Below, piece by piece: positions 1 through 10,154 of a DNA stretch of 64,000 bases. Location of the stretch: NCBI GenBank assembly GCA_963580285.1, contig CAUZLF010000699.1, forward strand, positions 62,001 to 126,000. Reading direction: 5' to 3'. The notes under the pieces were generated by a model that made no database searches, had not been told where the DNA came from, and was given only the letters and a program-made list of their open reading frames with translations. The first letter of the stretch is position 1. Every line of letters begins with the position of its first letter. The translations under genes were made by a program, and so were the position numbers. The stretch comes from Lucinisca nassula (Eukaryota; Mollusca; Bivalvia; Lucinida; Lucinidae).

Positions 1-115
1 GTGGCGGGCTAGGCGGGGTATTATGTTATACCCTCCGAAATTTTGAGTGTCCATCCATCCGTCTGTCCGTCCGTCTGTCCGTCCGTCAGCACCCCACACC
101 ATTCTTGTGTGCGCA
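1..115 (-). repeat. HINE/pearl-like element end, cut by window edge
   Basis: A short palindrome-like start (GGGTATTATGTTATACCC region) is followed by a (GTCC/GTCT)n microsatellite. This is the same order as at the low-coordinate end of the complete minus-oriented elements further on. Only the end is present, so the family cannot be confirmed. Confidence 0.45.
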
Positions 116-116
116 A

Positions 117-205
117 CTCCTCCTAGATTTTTTGGCCAATCCCGGCAGGTATCCCACGTCCTCCTTATCACCAGACGCGCATCCGACTGAGCTACTGAGG
201 CCAAC
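117..205 (-). mobile_element. tRNA-derived SINE head (family A), fragment
   Basis: Read on the minus strand it has a box A-like segment (TAGCTCAGTCGG) and a degenerate box B, with GTGATAA at the anticodon-loop position, so an Ile-type tRNA ancestor is possible. The same head, better preserved, occurs at 2880-2966. The acceptor stem and TTCGA of box B are degraded, so this is not a functional tRNA gene. Confidence 0.55.
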
Positions 206-349
206 AATATCTATTTTCATAAGCCGTTTAGCCCATATGTGACAAATAGAATCTTCCACCTTATACCTGTAGATAGGTCCATTCCCAGATATAGGGGTGT
301 CTAGTTTGTTTTAATTGGGGTAAGTTTTACAAAAATTACCATATTCTTG

Positions 350-406
350 GCAAACAGTATAGACCCAGATCAGAAGCCATCTGATCTGGGTCTATACTGT
401 TCACCA
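350..406. repeat. Palindromic core of a MITE
   Basis: A near-perfect inverted repeat (arms AACAGTATAGACCCAGATCAG and its complement) matches the hairpin core that recurs through the window inside TTAA-flanked MITEs. Termini are not recognisable here. Confidence 0.6.
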
Positions 407-440
407 ATGTCCCATTTTTGGGAAGCTTGGCATAAATGGT

Positions 441-600
441 TCAGATATGATTGATTGATTGAATTGGGGTTAAACGACACGTCAGCCCTTCTGGGTCATT
501 TTGTTTTTGTCTCCCATAGAAAGGGAGAAGAGCAACAGAAGAGATAGAGAGATGGAAGAGAGGGACAGGGAAGGAAGAGGAAAATGAATGAAAGAAATAA
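441..600 (-). repeat. SINE-like 3' tail, degraded
   Basis: The segment TTGGGGTTAAACGACACGTC, read on the minus strand, resembles the tail of the abundant ~300 bp SINE (GTTAAACCTCAA plus an A-rich tail), but the body differs. Probably a related family. The long open frame here is a by-product of purine-rich sequence. Confidence 0.35.
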
Positions 601-631
601 CAACATTCTCCCTCTTCTCTTGCCTGCGATA

Positions 632-789
632 GAAGCCGCCGTGGTGAAGTGGTTACGCTACTCGCCTTGTAAACCGGGGGTTGCGGGATCAATCCCGGGC
701 TTCTCATGGCTTTCGGATGAGTCTTTAAACCGAGGTCCTGTCTCCATTTGACATTAGCTGTTGGTGGGTCGTAAAGCTCAAAACACTCA
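632..789 (+). mobile_element. tRNA-Thr-derived SINE with TSD
   Basis: The head keeps tRNA landmarks: a degenerate box A, the anticodon loop CTTGTAAA (TGT, Thr) and a box B-like GGGATCAATCCC. A body ending in AACACTCACTC follows. It is flanked by a 15-bp direct repeat with one mismatch, CTCTTGCCTGCGATA at 617-631 and CTCTTGCCTGCTATA at 790-804, as expected for LINE-driven insertion. A second, better preserved copy lies at 9701-9864. Confidence 0.8.
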
Positions 790-804
790 CTCTTGCCTGC
801 TATA

Positions 805-1773
805 AGGGCAGCAGGTCATGCCCAACTGTAAGCCAATATAACTGACTTCAGCTCGATCCACAGTACGTCAAATAGCTACGACGGTATCAGTTGAACGTAG
901 ACGGCAAGTCATGTAATCAGTATCTGCGCATATCAATGAAACCAATGAAACCGTGCCTTGAGAAATGGCTAGTCTGGTTTTCCACCCATGCACACTGATG
1001 AGTACTCTTTGAAATGGAGGTAGCAGTCTGCGTTTTTGATTGGCTGTTTATGAATTTGCCTAACTTTGACCCTTGCCGTAGGTGTGATGTAGGAAAATGG
1101 AACAGCAACCAAAGTAGCCAAATGTAGCCTTTGGCTCCAGTTGAAGTCGGCCAATGTCAGTTGGTTGCCCTGGTGATGTTAGCTATTCGAAACCTTTGCC
1201 CATATGGGTAGCCATTTTGGGTTTCCGGTACAAAATGGGTTAAAGAAATTACTGGCACTAACGAGTACCCACAACCAATGCCTTGGCACAAAAATAAGGA
1301 AAATTATGTATACCCCTGTAAACCCAGCTTTCTCTATATTAAGTTGGGTTTAGAGCGTTGTTCGTTACAGCGACATGCCATTTCTAAAATAGCCTGTCTA
1401 TCTGGAAAACATATTGTATGTGTCTCAAATAAACAATTAGCACACCTTTTGTAGCCTTTTAGGAAATTCAAGACTTTCATATTGTGCTTTTAATACATGT
1501 TTCTTTCTAACTGATTAGTTATGTTTTATTCAAATGTATTGACTTGTCATTCATATAATGATATTTGTAAAAAGATATATTGTTCAGTATTCCACAGCTT
1601 TTACTGCGTTGCGTTAAACTTTTTCAAGGTCTTTTTTTTTTTTTTTAAATATTTTTCTTTTCTGAATCAGGATGTTTGTGCTGATTGGTTGGTTTGTTTT
1701 ATGCTTGCAAGTCCAACCAGGGGAAGTGAACTGTCACAAAAATATATGCAGTTCTTCATCTTGGGTGCTATTT
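805..1773. other. Intergenic or intronic DNA, one foldback relic
   Basis: No exon or complete element seen. At about 1318-1352 there is a degraded foldback (GTAAACCCAGCTTT...), related to the family at 37477-37500, 49140-49180 and 60085-60128. At about 1225-1243 the text GGTACAAAATGGGTTAA matches the right end of the TTAA MITE family at 7962-8190. The rest is AT-rich and unassigned. Confidence 0.5.
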
Positions 1774-2004
1774 TTAACCCCTAAGATACCAATCACAACA
1801 ATTGTCATGTGCTTTGTTGTCTGCTGGTTTCTTTAAAAGTCATTGTTGCAAACAGTCTGTACCCAGATCAGCCTGCTGGTATAGGAGCAGTCTTGTCAGG
1901 GTCCACACTGTTTGTCTGTATGCAGAAATTGCAAGAAGATGCAGCAGATGACATAAGCAGACAATATTTTTAGATGTATCTTTTCTTGGCATCTTAAGGG
2001 TTAA
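1774..2004 (-). mobile_element. TTAA-flanked MITE, 'AAGATGCC' family
   Basis: The element is bounded by TTAA on both sides, with terminal inverted repeats TTAACCCCTAAGATACC and GGCATCTTAAGGGTTAA. The interior carries the hairpin core found elsewhere. TTAA duplication is typical of piggyBac-type non-autonomous elements. Related copies are at 11245-11465, 53545-53776 and 59200-59402. Confidence 0.75.
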
Positions 2005-2144
2005 CACATTTTGTCCTGAATAGAATCATCCATACAGGGTGGGGGTGGTGGGAGTGGAATTCATTTTGAAATTTTGAGTTGGGATTGGGGTTTTGTCAGG
2101 TTGGGTTATCTTTTGTATTTGTTTTTAGAAAATGGCTGAACGTT

Positions 2145-2250
2145 TTGCATACAGTGAAGGCCCTGATCAGATGCCGCTGAATGTCAAATGCTGCATTCTG
2201 TGGCATCTGATCTGGGTCTGCACTGTTTGCCAGTGTCCTGTTTGAACAGG
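2145..2250. repeat. MITE hairpin core, isolated
   Basis: An imperfect inverted repeat (ACAGTGAAGGCCCTGATCAG and its counterpart ending CTGGGTCTGCACTGT) matches the core of the 7962-8190 family. No TTAA termini could be placed. Confidence 0.55.
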
Positions 2251-2287
2251 TTGAAGGTAATATTAACCTTCCATTTTATGTCTCTAC

Positions 2288-2480
2288 AGCAGTGGTGCAC
2301 GTTGGATCTCTGCTTAAACCCTAGCAATTTCTTTGGGTGGTAGGACTTGAGATGTCATTTCATCTCAGTGTCGGGTAAAAGTCCCACAAAATTGGAAGCA
2401 GTGTCTACAAAATGACCTAAATAGTGTTGACGGGGATGTAAAACCTCAACACAGACACACACACACACACACACACAAAA
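2288..2480 (+). mobile_element. ~300 bp SINE (family B), 3' half, plus (CA)n
   Basis: It contains the diagnostic string GAGATGTCATTTCATCTCAG and the tail GTTGACGGGGATGT. A (CA)n microsatellite follows where the SINE tail would be (about 2453-2477). The 5' half is degraded. Confidence 0.7.
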
Positions 2481-2639
2481 GCAGCATATTGTATAAAAAT
2501 ACAGAAGCTAACACCTCACAGGATCAGAACAACAATAAAATATGTAAGCTCCAAAGTTTTGATTTCATCATGGCAACCTTGATTTTTGGGCTTTCTAACA
2601 TTTTTTTACTGTTTTTGAACAGTGTAACCTAATGTAACC

Positions 2640-2966
2640 TCAGGCTCCTGTGAACACTTTGTTTTGTTTGTTTTGGGGTTGAACAGCCCAGTCAACACTA
2701 TTTAGGTCATTTTTGGGCCGGTCAGTTTACTTATCCACACTTTTTCTGGGCAGGCTTATATGTAAGCGGTTAACCAGTACAGTGCACATTCTTTTCCAGA
2801 AACTGACAACTGCCCTTCTTGAATCAGCGGAAGGGAGAGAATGACTGTAGAAAAGATTTCATGATCAATCTCCACGAAAGAATGTTGCCAACCCCGGCAG
2901 TTATCAAAACCCGTGTCCTCCTGATCACATGTCAGACGCGCATCCGACTGAGCTACTGAACACTTT
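2640..2966 (-). mobile_element. tRNA-derived SINE (family A)
   Basis: On the minus strand: a tRNA-like head (GTAGCTCAGTCGGATGCGCG), a box B region, a body with GGGCAGTTGTCAGTTTCTGG, and a tail ACCTAAATAGTGTTGACTGG. Other copies: 7267-7735 (split by another SINE), 52930-53420 (split by a MITE) and 63640-63850. The copies agree well over the body, so the family is well defined here. Confidence 0.75.
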
Positions 2967-2984
2967 GTGAACACTTCGACACCC

Positions 2985-3180
2985 AGCAGATGACACTCGA
3001 TCAAACCTTTTTTCTCTTATTTTTCAGAGAATGCATGATATTACATTGTACATGTGAAATCCTCTGCTGGGCAGAAGATTCACATAAATGTGGGTATAAG
3101 TTTTCAGGATTATTCCTGATTTCATGGTTTTTGATAATTTTATCCCTATATAAAGTACAAACCAGTGCTTCAGCTGAAGT
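2985..3180. repeat. Dispersed repeat resembling an exon
   Basis: A strong 3' splice-like sequence (TTTTTCTCTTATTTTTCAG) precedes an open frame, but the stretch after it has a relative at about 38120-38215. It is therefore annotated as a repeat rather than a gene exon. Confidence 0.5.
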
Positions 3181-6100
3181 GCACGACCCGCCGGATGCTT
3201 TTAGCTTTATGAGTGTTACCATATATGGGTATGGCGGCCATTTTGGTCATGTGACCTGGACATAAAACGGTTCCCCCAATAAATGCGCCTTATCGTAAGG
3301 AGCAAAAATATATCTTATACTTTAGTACTGTATTCTGAATCGTTTGCAGGATAAAATCCAACACAAAAGCATATGTGTCAAAGTTTGACCTAGGCACAAA
3401 GAAGGTCAAGGTCAACCCAGGGTCACCATTTTAGCAATTTATGATGGGCCTACGTTCCAGATGCTATTTATCAAGTTTCGTGGAAATCTGCACAGTGGTT
3501 CTGGAGAAGACTATTTTTGAAGGGTTTTTACCAAATATTGCTTGGCGGCCATTTTGGTCATGTGACCTGGACCCCATGAGGAAATTTTGGTTTCCCCCAT
3601 CCCGTAGAGGCTCCATATGAAATTTGACTTCAATCGGCCCAACGATTTCCGAGGAGAAGCAGTTCGAAAATTTTCACATTTTTTTGCCTCGGCGAGGCTG
3701 TACTAAATGTAATGTAATATTTCGCAAGTTAATTGATAAGATCTCATTGATATTTATCAGTATGCCAAAAATTGTTTAAATATTCCAAGCGGTTAAGTCA
3801 CTATCACCAATTTTCACAAACGGGTTACGGACGGACAGATAGACAGACCATATATGGCTTGGCGGCCATTTTGGTCATGTGACCTGGACCCCATGAGCAA
3901 TTTTTGGTTTCCCCCATCCCATAGAGGCTCCATATGAAATTTGATTTCAATCGGCCCAACGGTTTCCGAGGAGAAGCAGTTCGAAAATTTTCACATTTTT
4001 CGCCTCGGCGAAGCTATACTAAATGGAATGTAATATTTCGCAAGTTCATTGGTTAGATCTCATTGATATCTATCAGTATGCCAAAAATTGTTTAAATATT
4101 CCAAGCGGTTAAGTCACTATCACCAATTTTCACAAACGGGTTACGGACGGACAGACAGACAAACCATATTTGGCTTGGCGGCCATTTTGGTCATGTGACC
4201 TTGACCACATGAGCAAATTTTGGTTTCCCCCATCCCATAGAGGCTCCATATGAAATTTGACTTCAATCGGCCCAACGGTTTCCGAGGAGAAGCAGTTCAA
4301 AAATGTTCGAAAAATTTCACATTTTTCGCCTCGACGAGGCTATACTAAATGGAATGTAATATTTCGTAAGTTCATTGGTTAGATCTCATTGATATCTATC
4401 AGTATGCCAAAAATTGTTTAAATATTCCAAGCGGTTAAGTCACTATCACCAATTTTCACAAACGGGTTACGGACGGACCCAAAGAAGGTCAAGGTCAACC
4501 CAGGGTCACCATTTTAGCAATTTATGATAGGCCTACATCCCAGATGCTATTTATCAAGTTTCGTGGAAATTTGCCCAGTGGTTCTGGAGAAGACTATTTT
4601 TGAAGGGTTTTTACCATATATGGCTTGGCGGCCATTTTGGTCATGTGACCTGGACCCCATGAGCAAATTTTGGTTTCCCTATCCCATAGAGGCTCCATAT
4701 GAAATTTGACTTCAATCGGCCCAACGGTTTCCGAGGAGAAGCAGTTCGAAAATTTTCACATTTTTCGCCTCGGCGAGGCTATACTAAATGGAATGTAATA
4801 TTTCGCAAGTTCATTGGTTAGATCTCATTGATATCTATCAGTATGCCAAAAATTGTTTAAATATTCCAAGCGGTTAAGTCACTATCACCAATTTTCACTT
4901 ACGGGTTACGGACGGACAGACAGACAAACCATATATGGCTTGGCGGCCATTTTGGTCATGTGACCTTGACCCCATGAGCAAATTTTGGTTTCCCCCATCC
5001 CATAGAGGCTCCATATGAAATTTGACTTCAATCGGCCCAACGGTTTCCGAGGAGAAGCAGTTCGAAAATTTTCACATTTTTTTGCCTCGGCGAGGCTGTA
5101 CTAAATGTAATGTAATATTTCGCAAGTTCATTGATAAGATCTCATTGATATTTATCAGTATGCCAAAAATTGTTTAAATATTCCAAGCGGTTAAGTCACT
5201 ATCACCAATTTTCACAAACGGGTTACGGACGGACAGATAGACAGACCATATATGGCTTGGCGGCCATTTTGGTCATGTGACCTGGACCCCATGAGCAATT
5301 TTTGGTTTCCCCCATCCCATAGAGGCTCCATATGAAATTTGATTTCAATCGGCCCAACGGTTTCCGAGGAGAAGCAGTTCGAAAATTTTCACATTTTTCG
5401 CCTCGGCGAAGCTATACTAAATGGAATGTAATATTTCGCAAGTTCATTGGTTAGATCTCATTGATATCTATCAGTATGCCAAAAATTGTTTAAATATTCC
5501 AAGCGGTTAAGTCACTATCACCAATTTTCACAAACGGGTTACGGACGGACAGACAGACAAACCATATTTGGCTTGGCGGCCATTTTGGTCATGTGACCTT
5601 GACCACATGAGCAAATGTTGGTTTCCCCCATCCCATAGAGGCTCCATATGAAATTTGACTTCAATCGGCCCAACGGTTTCCGAGGAGAAGCAGTTCAAAA
5701 ATGTTCGAAAAATTTCACATTTTTCTCCTCGGCGAGGCTATACTAAATGGAATGTAATATTTCGTAAGTTCATTGGTTAGATCTCATTGATATCTATCAG
5801 TATGCCAAAAATTGTTTAAATATTCCAAGCGGTTAAGTCACTATCACCAATTTTCACAAACGGGTTACGGACGGACCCAAAGAAGGTCAAGGTCAACCCA
5901 GGGTCACCATTTTAGCAATTTATGATAGGCCTACATCCCAGATGCTATTTATCAAGTTTCGTGGAAATTTGCCCAGTGGTTCTGGAGAAGACTATTTTTG
6001 AAGGGTTTTTACCATATATGGCTTGGCGGCCATTTTGGTCATGTGACCTGGACCCCATGAGCAAATTTTGGTTTCCCTATCCCATAGAGGCTCCATATGA

Positions 6101-6747
6101 AATTTGACTTCAATCGGCCCAACGGTTTCCGAGGAGAAGCAGTTCGAAAATTTTCACATTTTTCGCCTCGGCGAGGCTATACTAAATGGAATGTAATATT
6201 TCGCAAGTTCATTGGTTAGATCTCATTGATATCTATCAGTATGCCAAAAATTGTTTAAATATTCCAAGCGGTTAAGTCACTATCACCAATTTTCACTTAC
6301 GGGTTACGGACAGACAGACAAACCATATATGGCTTGGCGGCCATTTTGGTCATGTGACCTTGACCCCATGAGCAAATTTTGGTTTCCCCCATCCCATAGA
6401 GGCTCCATATGAAATTTGACTTCAATCGGCCCAACGGTTTCCGAGGAGAAGCAGTTCAAAAATGTTCGAAAATTTTCACATTTTTCGCCTCGGCGAGGCT
6501 ATACTAAATGGAATGTAATATTTCGTAAGTTCATTGGTTAGATCTCATTGATATCTATCAGTATGCCAAAAATTGTTTAAATATTCCAAGCGGTTAAGTC
6601 ACTATCACCAATTTTCACAAACGGGTTACGGACGGACAGACAGAATGACAGACTGACAGAATTACAGAATGACAGAATGACACGGTGATTTTAGGGCACT
6701 CTTAGAAAAAAACGACTTCAGTCGGTTGCTTTTTCTGCGGGTCGTGC
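3181..6747 (+). mobile_element. HINE/pearl-like element with ~317-bp core modules
   Basis: The ends are an 11-bp inverted repeat, GCACGACCCGC (3181-3191) and GCGGGTCGTGC (6737-6747). The core is nine units of about 317 bp, each starting GGCTTGGCGGCCATTTT. Some units carry an extra ~133 bp block containing GGTCAAGGTCA. Each unit contains an (ACGG)(ACAG) microsatellite; the last one is expanded (about 6625-6700) and is followed by a short hairpin (CGACTTCAGTCG) near the right end. Terminal inverted repeats, tandem cores, microsatellite and 3' hairpin in this order fit non-autonomous Helentrons (DINE-1, pearl). No transposase or Rep/helicase is encoded. Confidence 0.75.
3541..6335 (+). repeat. 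1,398-bp higher-order tandem duplication
   Basis: A block of four core modules (317, 317, 449 and 316 bp) occurs twice in a row. Diagnostic variants, such as the T-run plus TGTACTAAATGTAATG at 3700 and 5098, recur exactly 1,398 bp apart. The two copies are nearly identical, so the duplication is much younger than the modules. Confidence 0.85.
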
Positions 6748-7037
6748 AATATCAGAATTTGGAAACCTAGATTTCAAGATTCTGAAAGTTTAGAACTTTT
6801 GACCCATGCATGAAATGTTGAGCCTTATTTTCTTTGAAAAATAAGAGGTGGTGGGTGGGAGGGGGGAGGGAACTGTTGTTTACTCTAGAATTTTCAGTAG
6901 TGCTTGAAGAGTTGACCTAATACATTTTTGAGTTTTTGTTGACCTTGTTACATGTGTGTTGACCTTGTTACATATGTGTTTTGTTCACATTTGGCTGTCA
7001 TAAACTTATAAAAATTGTTTAATTTCTATGATAACAG

Positions 7038-7073
7038 GTCACTCCCACTCAGGAACCATTCCCTATCACAGTA
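7038..7073 (+). CDS. Candidate 36-nt exon, weak
   Basis: The stretch lies between an acceptor (TATGATAACAG) and a good donor (GTAAGTT), starts and ends in phase 0, and reads VTPTQEPFPITV. It may belong to the ankyrin gene whose first firm exon is at 12192, but no phase link to that exon can be shown. The polypyrimidine tract is poor. It could be chance. Confidence 0.25.
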
Positions 7074-7266
7074 GTAAGTTCTTGTTGCTATGGTTATAAT
7101 GCAGCCAATCAGATGCCTTCTAACCCACAGTGCATGTTTGGATATTTTGTCCATTTTGCAGTATGCTTCTTTAATCATATGTACATTTATTAGCTTAACT
7201 TTGCAGCGCTTATATTTAATCGCAGGGTGGTCATGTGCCTGGAATCGAAACAGCTAATATGATTTT

Positions 7267-7735
7267 GTTTGTATATTTGTTTTGAGATTTAATGGCCCGT
7301 TCAACACTATTTAGGTCATATCAAGCTGGTTGCACACTTTTCCGGGACATGCTTAAACATAATTGTTTGTTTGATTTGAGATTTAACGTCCCCGTCAACA
7401 CTGTATAGGTCATTTTGGAGACGCTGCTTCCAATTTTATGGGACTTTTACCCGACATTGATTACCCGATGAAAAACGCTTTGCCTTGGCAGGCTTAGATT
7501 CTCCAAGCGGTTTACCAGTACTCGTGTGTGGCCGGTTTCAGCTCTGCATGGAAGCATCATGCAGCCCATCTATTTCTTCAAGCGCCGCTTAAACATAAGT
7601 GGTTGACTAGTACGGTGTGCTTTCTTTTGCCAGAATCTGACAGCTGCCCTTCTTGAATCAGAGGAAGGGAGAAAATGACTGTAGAAAAGATTTTAGAATT
7701 AATCTCCACATCAGAATGTTGCCAACGATGATGAT
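7267..7735 (-). mobile_element. Family A SINE split by a family B SINE
   Basis: The body of the family A SINE (GACAGCTGCCCTTCTTGAATC region on the + strand) is interrupted at 7363-7586 by another SINE. Both sides resume cleanly, so the insertion order is clear. Confidence 0.75.
7363..7586 (-). mobile_element. Family B SINE, nested, perfect 12-bp TSD
   Basis: The element runs from its tail (TTGTTTGTTTGATTTGAG) to its head (...TTTCTTCAAGCGCC) on the minus strand. It is flanked by GCTTAAACATAA at 7351-7362 and 7587-7598. The middle (animal-wide conserved features absent) is shortened relative to other copies. Confidence 0.85.
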
Positions 7736-7830
7736 TTAACCCTTAGCCTGTGGAACACGGCAACCCCGACCTTTGCAAACTGTAGATCCAGATCAGATGG
7801 CTTCTGAAGAAATACCACTGTATTAGATGT
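7736..7830 (+). mobile_element. TTAA MITE 'TATCCTGCTG' family, left half
   Basis: It starts TTAACCCTTAGCCTG and keeps the left arm of the hairpin core up to the apex (GATCAGATGGCTTCTGAAGAA), then stops. The right half is lost. Confidence 0.65.
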
Positions 7831-7961
7831 TATACTTACTAGAACCCTTAATAATTTAAACACTAACAAATTTTTATGGCAGTTAAAAAAATCTAAATTT
7901 TAAAAAACTCGGCTACATGATTTGTGCTTGTAGAATGCACACACACAAAAACAGATGAGTT

Positions 7962-8190
7962 TTAACCCATTCAGTACCAGAAACCCCTAAATGGGTACCT
8001 TGGCAAACAGTGCAGGCCCAGATCAGACGCCACAGAACACGGCATCTGATCAGGACCTTCACTGTTTGCTAAAAGTTCAGTCATTTTCCTAATTAATTTT
8101 GAAGAAAACACAACCTGACACCCCTAAATTTTGAAATGGACTCCTGCTATATATAAGGAGGAAGATTCCATATGGTACTAAAAGGGTTAA
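7962..8190 (+). mobile_element. TTAA MITE, 'CAGTACC' family
   Basis: The termini are TTAACCCATTCAGTACC and GGTACTAAAAGGGTTAA, with an internal hairpin core (GATCAGACGCC...GGCATCTGATC). It shares its right TTAA with the next MITE (8187-8399), so the two are back to back. Other copies: 62963-63168 and 63311-63552. Confidence 0.75.
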
Positions 8191-8399
8191 CCTTTACCCT
8201 GCTGTAGGCGACAAGCCCTATCTTTGTAAACAGTGTAGATCCAGATCAGATGGCTTCTGAAGAAGCCATCTGATCAAGATCTACACAGTTTGACATTCAG
8301 TTTATGAATATGTAGAAATAAGCTGCATCAAGTAATCTGATTGGTTCAAAGTCAGAAATGAGTGTGGCTTAATTGAATATTCAGCAGGTTAAAGTTTAA
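8187..8399 (+). mobile_element. TTAA MITE, 'TATCCTGCTG' family
   Basis: It starts TTAACCTTTACCCTGCTG and ends CAGCAGGTTAAAGTTTAA. The central hairpin has arms of about 30 bp (AAACAGTGTAGATCC then GATCAGATGGCTTC) with a TGAA apex. This is the most abundant MITE in the window. Confidence 0.75.
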
Positions 8400-8565
8400 T
8401 GTCCAGATGATCTGTTCAAATTTCTTTTTTGTCGCACTGTATTCAATTTATAGAATTATTTATGCGTTAGTTAGCTTAATTTTATTTATTTAGATACATG
8501 TGTATGTATATTGTTTTTTTGTTTCTGTTTATTATTTTTATTTCAATTATTTTTTTTTGCTCAAG

Positions 8566-8577
8566 ATTGAGAACAAG
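8566..8577 (+). CDS. Candidate 12-nt micro-exon, weak
   Basis: ATTGAGAACAAG sits between a T-rich tract ending CTCAAG and a strong donor GTGAGT. It is phase 0 at both ends and would add IENK. Micro-exons of this size exist in animals, but a match this short may be chance. Confidence 0.18.
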
Positions 8578-8696
8578 GTGAGTAACAGTTCATGCAAAGT
8601 AAATGTGCTCCGGATCCAGAAATGTATATCCTTTTGTGCAAGTAAAAAATTCATATTGTGACCTTTTCACCAGTGACTGCTACCTTCCCACGCCAG

Positions 8697-8722
8697 GGCA
8701 AGACCAGGAATTAGAGGAAAAA
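8697..8722 (+). CDS. Candidate exon next to a SINE insertion
   Basis: An acceptor (TACCTTCCCACGCCAG) precedes sequence reading GQDQELEEK, followed by a donor GTAAGA. The open frame actually continues as charged, helix-like sequence (VRETLMARTPINHILAYNK) to 8784, where a SINE has inserted. Just beyond the SINE the duplicated target reads ...CAATG then GTATGT, a possible original donor. So either the short form is the exon, or an ancestral exon was cut from its donor by the SINE. Its phase does not directly join the 12192 exon. Confidence 0.3.
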
Positions 8723-8784
8723 GTAAGAGAAACTTTGATGGCACGAACACCAATTAACCATATACTGGCTTACAACAAACACTG

Positions 8785-9083
8785 CCACCCCATCCATCGG
8801 GGCTTGAAAAAATAGATTGGACTGCATGGTACTTCCACGCAGAGCTGAAACTAACCACACATGAGTACTGGTGAACGGCTTAGAAGGAGTAAGCCTGCCC
8901 AGGCAAAGTGATGTGAGTCAGACTGCAATGCATATAAGCCTTTTGGTTTCATTGGACGACAGGGCTTGAGATGTCACTTCATCTCATTGTCGGGCAAAAG
9001 TCCCACAAAATTGGAAGCAGCATCTCCAAAATGATGTAAATACTGTTGACGGGGACGTGAAACCTCAATTCAAACAAACAAAC
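8785..9083 (+). mobile_element. Family B SINE with 13-bp TSD
   Basis: Near full length, from CCACCCCATCCATCGGGGC to the CAAACAAACAAAC tail. It is flanked by ACAACAAACACTG (8772-8784) and ACAACAAACAATG (9084-9096), one mismatch. Confidence 0.85.
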
Positions 9084-9149
9084 ACAACAAACAATGGTAT
9101 GTATAATACTATGTTTCGAACCAGAAAACAAAATCCTAGTCTGCAGATG

Positions 9150-9362
9150 TTAACCCTTCTCTAGCTGAATATTCATTTTAGCCACACCCATCTCTGACTT
9201 TGAACCAATCAGATTACTTGATGTTATTTATTCCTACAAATTCATAAACTGAATGTCAGACAGCGTAGATCCTGATCAGATGGCTTCTTCAGAAGCCATC
9301 TGATCTGGATCTACACTGTTTCCAAAGATAGGGGTTGTCGTGAACAGCAAGATAAGGGCTAA
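9150..9362 (-). mobile_element. TTAA MITE, 'TATCCTGCTG' family
   Basis: It reads in reverse: TTAACCCTTCTCTAGCTGAA on the left and ACAGCAAGATAAGGGCTAA on the right, with the hairpin core at 9263-9320. The right target has decayed to CTAA. Confidence 0.75.
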
Positions 9363-9700
9363 ATATGAACAGGTACAATTTGCTACACAATATTCGATCC
9401 AAAATATCTCGATGAGTGGCAAACAGTGCTGACCATGATAAGAAGCTGCGTTCTGCGGCATCTCAGTTAATATAAAGTGGGATAAGTAAGGGCAAATTTT
9501 CTTATTTTATCATGAAAATTGTAAAATGATTTATAAAGTTTATTTTAACCCTTATCCTGCTGTTCACGACAACCCCAACCTTTGCAAACTTGAAGGATTC
9601 AGATCAGATGACTTCTGAAGAAGCCATCTGATCAGGATCTACACTGTTTGTCACACATATTGTGAATTGAATGAATATAATATATCACATAATCTGATTG

Positions 9701-9864
9701 AGAAGCCTCCGTGGTCGAGTGGTTACGCTTCTCGCCTTGTAAACCAGGGGTCGCAGGTTCGATCCCGGGCATCTCCAGACTTTCGGATGAGTCTTTAAAC
9801 CGAGGTCCCGTCTCCATATGACCTTAGCTGTTGGTGGGACGTAAAACTGAAACACTCACTCACT
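9701..9864 (+). mobile_element. tRNA-Thr-derived SINE with perfect 13-bp TSD
   Basis: The head has box A (GGTCGAGTGG), anticodon loop CTTGTAAA (Thr TGT) and a canonical box B GGTTCGATCCC, so internal Pol III promoter elements look intact. It ends ACACTCACTCACT. The flanks are CATAATCTGATTG at 9688-9700 and 9865-9877. It is not a tRNA gene: the acceptor stem does not pair and a SINE body follows. Confidence 0.88.
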
Positions 9865-9940
9865 CATAATCTGATTGGCTGATAACAAGTTCATTTCAAA
9901 TATATCAATTGGCTGATAGCTGGTAATGGGTGTGGCTTAT

Positions 9941-10154
9941 TTAACCCTTATCTTGCTGTTCACGACAACCCCTATCTTTGCAAACAGTGTAGATCCAGAT
10001 CAGATGGCTTCTGAAGAAGCCATCTGATCAGGATCTTCACTGTTTGGCATTTAGTTTATGAATTTGTAGCAATAAATTACATCAAGTAATTTGATTGGCT
10101 GATAGACACAAATGGGTGTGGCTTAAATGAATATTCAGCAAGATAAGGGTTAAT
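9941..10154 (+). mobile_element. TTAA MITE inserted in a sister copy
   Basis: The termini TTAACCCTTATCTTGCTG and CAGCAAGATAAGGGTTAA are near-perfect inverted repeats, with the hairpin core at 9980-10046. TTAA is present at both ends. Confidence 0.8.

Noticed and set aside
2990..3265. Open frame after a strong acceptor as an exon
   Set aside because: The same stretch recurs in part at 38120-38215 and the frame runs into the HINE.
4524..6107. Two identical 61-residue open frames, 1,398 bp apart
   Set aside because: Both lie inside the duplicated HINE modules, with no codon pattern or domain; identity reflects DNA duplication.
9701..9776. Functional tRNA-Thr gene
   Set aside because: Box A, box B and the TGT loop are present but the acceptor stem does not pair and a SINE body with target duplications surrounds it.
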